From the NCBI GenBank assembly GCA_002812745.2, contig NCSJ02000098.1, positions 1 to 64,000 on the forward strand: a stretch of 64,000 nucleotides of DNA, read 5' to 3'. The DNA is from Scytalidium lignicola (Eukaryota > Ascomycota > Leotiomycetes). A program made the position numbers and the translations under genes. The notes under the pieces were generated by a model. It made no database searches, was not told the DNA's origin, and saw nothing but the letters and a program-made list of their open reading frames with translations. Below, piece by piece: positions 58,250-64,000 of the stretch (positions within the stretch are counted from its first letter, which is position 1; every line of letters begins with the position of its first letter).

Positions 58250-58912
58250 GCTATAAGTAATACAGTTATACAACAATACATTTCTATATCTTAACTTCTT
58301 TTAAAGGGTTTTCTAAAAGACTTCCATAACCTTATTCTTCACCCTTACAAAGCTTTAATTATCTGATATTAACAAAGGGTATAGAATTTCTTATCCTTGT
58401 CATTATTATCCTTCATTACCTTGCTATTCATTATATTATAACAATAACATTTGCTAATGAATTGGTAATACTTATCCTGTTCTTGAATAACATATAGAAC
58501 ATTACTACCAAAGAGTAAGCAGATTTCATCGTGTATAATTGCATTTATAAGTATAAGATTAATATAGTTATTTATAACAACAAAAAGACATTAAGTAAAC
58601 ATTACACCAGGTATATTATACTTGTAACGATTAATACAAGCTGATTAGTATAAAAACCAAGAATAACAACTTACTTTATTTCAGCAAACTTTAAGATATT
58701 ACTAAAAATAAGGTTTTTGAAAAGCTCTTTCTGTTAATCAACTAAATCCAAGTCTGCAATTACAGTCATACAAAGTACATATAGATAAGTATTATAAGTT
58801 CCTAGATATTTTAACTGCAGAGGAATAACTGTCTTAATAAGATAAGCAAATTTTGCTGAGAATCTTAGCTTAAAATCAAGAATATCAGAAATAAAATCTA
58901 AAAACACTTGTA
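58250..58912. other. AT-rich tract before the GACCGT element
   Basis: No gene or recognisable repeat. Composition resembles the 41.7-46 kb tract. Confidence 0.5.
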
Positions 58913-59158
58913 GACTGGCCGGACCGTTGCATTGGACCGTGGTCTGGACCAGACCGTGAGGTTTTTACGGACCGTTTCAGACCGTGGTCTGAGCAATTTA
59001 AATTGTGGGGGCCGTTTTCAGACCGTAGACCGTACGGTCCAGACCGTGAGGACTACAGTCTGAAGTCAAAAATTTGAGACCGGACCGTACGGTCTACGGT
59101 CTGAAACCAAATAAATATGGGGACCGTTTTGAGACCGTAGACCGTACGGTCTCAGCTA
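58913..59158. mobile_element. GACCGT-motif element, copy 2 (right end missing)
   Basis: It begins with GACTGGCCGGACCGTTGC after a flanking TA (58911-58912), identical to the reverse complement of the right end of the 46.0-kb copy. GACCGT/ACGGTC units continue to about 59158 (ending GTACGGTCTCAGC). The expected CGGCCAGTC end is absent and AT-rich sequence with an N at about 59173 follows, so this copy is truncated. Confidence 0.8.
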
Positions 59159-59327
59159 AATTTTAAATTAAANTAATAAATATAATTATTTATTAAATTT
59201 AATTTATATTACCGTTACTGTAAAATGTTACTGTTTTTATTTAATAAATAATTTATTAATAAATAATTATATTTATTGTTGAATTAAGCACAGCAAGAGG
59301 TTACGTAATCAGGGTTACTCAAATATA

Positions 59328-61214
59328 ACGTAAATCCCTGTCCAAGGAGACACCCCACCCAAGGAGACACTTTCCCTCAGATTATCGAATTCATCAACAC
59401 TTACATTTTGAATCAATTATTTTCCAACCAAAACACGTCGCAATGCCTAAAAAGCCACCTGCACAACAAGAAGGAAGAATTATTCTTGCTATAAACGCGT
59501 TTAAAAACAAAAAAATCAAGTCAATTCGAGTTGCAGCGTGTAGTTTTGACATTCCACTTTCTACCTTACATAAACGACTCCAAGGACGACCTGAAGCCTT
59601 CACAACCTACACCAAAGCCTTCAAGTTAACTCAAATTGAAGAGGAATCGCTAGTACAATGGATTATCTCTATGGGAAACCGAGGAATGCCTTCTAGGCCT
59701 TCACAAGTGCAAGTAATGGCTTATACTTTGATTTCTATGCGGGGTGAATCTACTTCTCCTTCACTTATAGGCAAAAACTGGGTTCAACGATTTTTAGGCC
59801 GTCATACTGAATTGACTACCAAATATATTCGCAAATATAGCTATCAACGAGCTAAATGCGAAGATCTAAAGCTTATTCAGCAGTAGTTTAACCAGTTCCT
59901 TGAAACTAAACTTCAATATAGAATCTTAGACGAGGATATCTACAATTTCGATGAAACAAGCTTTGCCATGGGTATAATTGTTATTACAAAAGTAGTTACA
60001 GCCTCTGAATGTTTTGGAAAACCTCCATTACTACAGCCTGGGAATTGTGAATGGGTTACAGTTATTAAATCAATCAGTGCTGACGGATGGGTTTTACCAC
60101 CTTTGATTATTTTTAAGGGTAAACACCATCAACTAGCTTTGAGCAATCTGTTACCTGAAGGTTGGAGAGATGAACGAAGTGATAATGGATGGACAAATAA
60201 TTGAATTGGCCTTGAATGGCTTGAGAAAACCTTTGAACTTGTTACTAAAGAAAGAACTAAAGGCTAATATCGTATGTTAGTTCTTGATGGCCATGAAAGT
60301 CATGTAACACCTGAATTTAACTTGTTTTATTCTCAACACAAAATTGTTCCAATTTGTATGCCTCCTCATTCCTCACATCTCCTTCAACCACTTGATGTGA
60401 CTTGTTTTTCAGTTCTCAAACGCATGTATAGTACTCAACTTGAAAACAAAGTGTGTGGTGGAATTCAACATATTGACAAGGAAGATTTCCTGGAGATATA
60501 TCCAATTGTACGTCAGCAAACCTTCAAATCAATAACTATTCAGAATGGATTTGCAGCTACTGGATTGATTCCTTATGAACCAGAGCATGTACTAGCCAAA
60601 TTACGTGTTCAGGTTGATCAAATATCTACACTTCCAGGGAGTACCCATAGTAGTAATTCTGGAGTACAATAGGTTCCACAAACACCTCATAACCCTGTTC
60701 AATTGCATTTGCAATCTCAATCTATTCAGTAATTGCTTAAGGAACAGTATAGCCTTACAACTCCTATAAAAACAGCTATAAATCAAGCATTCAAGGGATG
60801 TGAAATGGCCATGCATAGTGTCATATTTATGGTTGAGGATAATGAGAGATTACGAGCTGAAAATGCCAAAATGCAACAAAAACTACGTAGATCTAGGAAA
60901 CAACTAGTTCATACAGGTTCCTTGACAAGGCAAGAGGCTCAGGAATTGGCACAATCAAGTACTACAGTGCAAAATGCATCGGAGGCTGTTATCCCTTCAA
61001 CATCTGCGAATCTTTTGCAAGTACAATCACGGCGGCCACAAAAGTGCTCAGAATGTGGAAATGTAGGACATAATAGACTTAAATGTCCTAATTTAGCTAG
61101 TCATTAGATTTATTCAAATAGACGTTGTTGTTGGTTGAATATTTGGTGTTGAAGGTTAAGGTGGAGGGAAAGTGTCTCCTTGGGTGGGGTGTCTCCTTGG
61201 ACAGGGATTTACGT
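59328..61214. mobile_element. Pogo/Fot1-type DNA transposon with perfect 51-bp inverted repeats
   Basis: The element is 1887 bp, a typical size for this class. Its ends (59328-59378 and 61164-61214) are perfect inverted repeats of 51 bp starting ACGTAAATCCCTGTCCA. A TA target-site pair lies outside both ends (59326-59327 and 61215-61216). Each terminal repeat contains the direct repeat CCAAGGAGACAC twice, a likely transposase-binding iteron. The single interior gene is a transposase with stops. The perfect ends point to a young insertion. Confidence 0.95.
59443..61107 (+). pseudogene. Pogo/Fot1-type DDE transposase with five in-frame stops
   Basis: All coding pieces lie in one reading frame of 555 codons from ATG 59443 (MPKKPPAQQEGRIILAINAF), the normal family length. 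The N-terminal helix-turn-helix (KSIRVAACSFDIPLSTLHKR) and CENP-B-like domain (LIGKNWVQRFLGRH) come first. The DDE core has FDETSF (first Asp), VLDGHESH (second Asp) and LLQPLDVTCFSVLKR (third Asp). The C-terminus has a CCHC zinc knuckle (KCSECGNVGHNRLKC). Stops are TAG 59884, TGA 60202, TAA 60265, TAG 60670 and TAA 60730. Four fit CAA/CAG or TGG changed to TAA/TAG, the CpA-to-TpA pattern of RIP; the first sits where Trp is expected. No frameshift is needed. This copy cannot make an active enzyme as it stands. Confidence 0.93.
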
Positions 61215-61357
61215 TATAGGGGTTTTTTACCCGAGCGCAGAGACCAATCAAGCTTGAACCCTTACACGCCTCAATATGTGGATAAAAATTAGAACAACTT
61301 ATCCACGCCGTCCTATTCAGGATACAGGATAACTTAATACGGCTTTTGGCACGTAAC

Positions 61358-61452
61358 GGTCGGGTGGTGTAGTTGGTTATCACATCTCGTTAACATTAAA
61401 TGTTTAACATTCAATACCGAGAAGGTCCTGGGATCGAGCCCCAGCCTGATCA
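61358..61452 (+). tRNA. tRNA-Val (anticodon AAC) with intron
   Basis: The 7-bp acceptor stem pairs GGTCGGG with CCTGATC (two G-T pairs). The D arm is GTG-TAGTTGGTTAT-CAC, the anticodon stem TCTCG/CGAGA, and the T arm CTGGG-ATCGAGC-CCCAG. The anticodon loop reads TTAACA, then a 21-nt intron at the canonical 37/38 site, then C; the anticodon is AAC. Discriminator base A. A T-rich terminator (TTCTTTTCCTTTT) follows at about 61457. It lies about 140 bp downstream of the pogo-type transposon. Confidence 0.92.
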
Positions 61453-61459
61453 AAATTCT

Positions 61460-61667
61460 TTTCCTTTTGTGGNTTTTTTTGGCTTTTCCCCTTCTTTTTT
61501 TTAAATCAAAGAAACTAGGCCGGCATAACACGCAATTATAAAAGGAGATATAAATCATTGCCATCCTGAGTAAATTATGTTCTATTCCAAACCGAAATAA
61601 ATACATTTACATTCCAATATACTTCTCTTTAATATTCCTTGCCGGGTTTACCCTCTGATAATCAACC
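61460..61667. other. tRNA 3' flank
   Basis: T-rich sequence with an N near 61473, then AT-rich DNA. No gene is seen. Confidence 0.5.
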
Positions 61668-63130
61668 GGTATCCGCAATACTGGAACCTACGACACTATA
61701 CCTCTTAAACGCTACCCAGATTATTGCTCTATTTAGAAATAACACTATCACTGTCGAGGACTATTTGTCTCCTGAGCCGCATTGACGAGATGGGACTGTG
61801 AAAGCATGGACGTACCGTGGTAAGCTTTCCCTTTGTTACTATGCTATCGATGAGAATATATATAGTGATTTTATATGAGATCTACAGCTCGTATTTAATC
61901 AGGCTCCAGCCCTTTAGCGGATTCCCTATGCTGAGAGAGGGTCACTACATGGAGTAGCAGTAGCTGTTATGGCTCTCCATTATATCAAGGAACTCAACTA
62001 GGCTGTGAATCATCAGCTGTTTCAATTCTACGAAGTGCCAGAGCTCTCATCTTTAGTTTGTTTATTCAGACTCGTCGGGTTTTATTCTAATCTCCCGTAG
62101 GCAAAACAACGACGACCGAGTTCACTATGACTAATTCAGGACCTAACACCACTAATCCTCATGATCAAAATCGCGCCCCAGGAGGCTCATCTGCCGGGTC
62201 CGCCTCAGCAGTGGCCAACTTTCAAGTACCTCTCAGCATTGAAACACAGACTGGTGATACCGTTATTCACCCAGCATCGTTTACTGGAATCTTTGCCATG
62301 AAATCAACCCACAATACAATCTCGCCTGAAGACCAAAAGATCTGCTCAATTACCGTTGATGCCGTTGGTTTCTTTGCTCGTAGTATCGAAGATCTGCAAC
62401 TAGTCGTAAATGTCTTTGCGCTCAAGGATGATGAGCCTTCCAGAGATATATCATTAAAAGAAGCCCGAGTTGCTTTCATGAAGACACCGATGTGGCACTG
62501 TGCAGGATCTGGCACGATTGTTGCTATGGAGAAAGCCGCCATAATTTTTGAAAGATATGGCGTAGAGGTCGAACGAGTGTCATTTGCTCCAGAATTCGAT
62601 GATGTTGAGATCTTGAAGCGAATGCACAATACAGTTACTAATAGCGATGCCCAAGCGGCTTTTCTCAGGGAGTATCGGATGGACAAAACGAAGCTAGATC
62701 TAGAAATCTGTAGCATTGTCCAAAACAGCTCGAACTATACCCGCAAAGAAATATTGTAAGCCCAGGATAAGTATGCTAGTATGCGGCCTATCTTCGATAA
62801 GATTGCCGCAAATTACTCTGTTATCATTACGCCTAGTGCTCCTAATGAAGCGTCATTAGGGCTGAATGATATGGGTAGCGCGTCTTTCAACCCTTTCTAG
62901 ACAGTGAGTGCTTTGTTGTTGATTATTTAGTTGTTTCTAGCTAACATTGTACTTTACAGGGAATACATATGCCTCTTATCAATATTCCTGTATTCACTGG
63001 AGCACATGGAATGCCTGTCGGAATATCTGTTGTAGTAGGGAAATTCTTTGAGCAGCACCTTCTAACCTTCTAAATATTAGCAAAGTCCTGCAGTGAGCCT
63101 CTTATGGCCGGAGGTGGCTGGAAGATGGAG
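61668..63130 (+). pseudogene. Amidase-signature family pseudogene
   Basis: Blocks of a fungal amidase (Ser-cisSer-Lys hydrolase) survive in order: LYLLNATQIIALFRNNTITV, DGTVKAWTYR, an intron, VFNQAPAL, GSLHGVAVAVMALHYIKELN, NSGPNTTNPHDQNRAPGGSS plus AGSASAVANF, HPASFTGIFAMKSTHN, VGFFARSIEDLQLVV, a long C-terminal part, and NIPVFTGAHGMPVGIS. The signature GGSSAGSA is intact, but the catalytic Lys of 'GVAVAVKD' is replaced by Met. Stops interrupt the frame at several places, including TAA 62757-62759 (Gln expected) and TAG 62898-62900 (Trp expected). The last intron (62904-62959) still has good consensus sites. The gene is dead; changes fit RIP-type decay. Confidence 0.87.
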
Positions 63131-64000
63131 AACCTGCTGCTCGGGGCACAATGACACTCGGCCTCGGTATGGGCCGTAATTCCTCTTTGTAGCGAATCGG
63201 GTATCAATCTTGGAGCAATAGACAAAGACACTTTCAAGACAGCATAGGGAGTTTCAAGCATTCTACAAAAGCAAGGGAGTTTTCAAGACTACTGCTATCC
63301 TAACCCTCCAACAACTCCGCAAAATGTCCAACCAATCATAGTCATGCCAACTCCTCCTGATCCAGCACAGTTTTCAGAGTCACTGGAGGCGACTTCGTGA
63401 TTGAATCTGATAGAATGTTTTTACGGCAACCTCTTCCACAGCAGGAAATAAATTTCAAATTTACACAAACAAGGTTCAGTGAGCTCGCAGAAGACTTTTG
63501 GGTTGACGAGTAAAATGAATGAAGAAATGATATGGAGTATGCTGCATAGAAGTTCCTTTAGGCGAAACATGAATAAGTGCAAAGTCATTTAACCGTATTA
63601 TAATAGCTCTTACATCTAAGTTTAAGCCGTAGTTACTAGCGAAGATTTTCAAAGAAACCGTTCCTACATATTATCTCGTTTCCATATGTGCTTCCACAGC
63701 TCTAATGATTTCTAAATAAGCACCTGTAGAAGTGTTAGCTTAATTTAAACTTCCTATGTGTTAGACAAGATGGTTACCTGCTGCCTTCCATCGGGCATCT
63801 ATTTTCTGAAGCAATCTCTTACACTCCGCTATTCTGATGATTTAAGTAACTGGCCGGAGGATTTAAGTATGGCCTTAGTTATTTATCTCGAGCTTGCAGT
63901 ACGTAAGTACATGGCATAAATAACTAGGTAACATGTGTAAGTACATATTATTCTGACATATATCTCTCAACTGCCAGAAGACGTTAGGCGTTGCAAAGTT
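63131..64000. other. End of window, no supported gene
   Basis: The minus-strand frame 63070-63261 overlaps the amidase relic and is not convincing. The rest is AT-rich with no recognised repeat or RNA. Confidence 0.45.

Overview
The window reads as nuclear DNA of a filamentous ascomycete. The evidence is short introns (about 50-70 nt) with GTRNGT donors and YAG acceptors, Zn(II)2Cys6 regulators, a fungal KatG, GH67 and GT34 enzymes, a DUF6594 gene, an intron-bearing tRNA-Val, and many repeats with C-to-T / G-to-A decay typical of RIP (repeat-induced point mutation). A Leotiomycetes (Helotiales) origin is my impression from protein style only. Isolated N bases, mostly at or beside A/T homopolymers, suggest a draft assembly, so every single-base frameshift below may be a sequencing error.

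Layout. 0.6-8.2 kb: a DHDPS-family aldolase, two damaged GNAT acetyltransferases, a Tc1/mariner transposase scrap, and an intact three-exon NMN adenylyltransferase. 8.8-17.3 kb: a group resembling the remains of a metabolic cluster, with a 2-oxoglutarate/Fe(II) dioxygenase, a dead homoserine O-acetyltransferase-like gene, a ketoreductase-like SDR, a Zn2Cys6 regulator, a dead alpha/beta hydrolase and a second SDR. 19-25.6 kb: a GT34 glycosyltransferase with a long Glu/Lys-rich tail, a secreted GH67 alpha-glucuronidase, and an intact GNAT. 27-28.6 kb: an APH-like phosphotransferase with one frameshift. 30.4-32.7 kb: an intact catalase-peroxidase. 33.8-39.8 kb: a dead Zn2Cys6 regulator, a fungal orphan gene, nested repeats, and a five-exon DUF6594 membrane protein.

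40.7-47.3 kb is an accessory tract: a retroelement integrase scrap, a 410-bp MITE, more than 4 kb of extremely AT-rich DNA holding a decayed Ty1/copia RNase H, and a 321-bp CpG-rich MITE built of GACCGT motifs. 47.4-57.1 kb returns to genes: two small hypotheticals, a five-exon Meu6-like PH-domain protein, an unidentified relic, a PAF-acetylhydrolase-like gene with one nonsense codon, and a conserved two-exon gene. 58-63.1 kb: SINE-like repeats, a second GACCGT element, a complete 1.9-kb pogo/Fot1-type transposon with perfect 51-bp inverted repeats but five stops in its transposase, a tRNA-Val(AAC), and an amidase pseudogene.

The most notable signal is a set of TA-flanked DNA elements. The pogo-type transposon and the 410-bp MITE share the start of their terminal repeats, so one transposase family may have moved both. 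Long repeats and several genes carry RIP-style stops, while short CpG-rich MITEs look unmutated.
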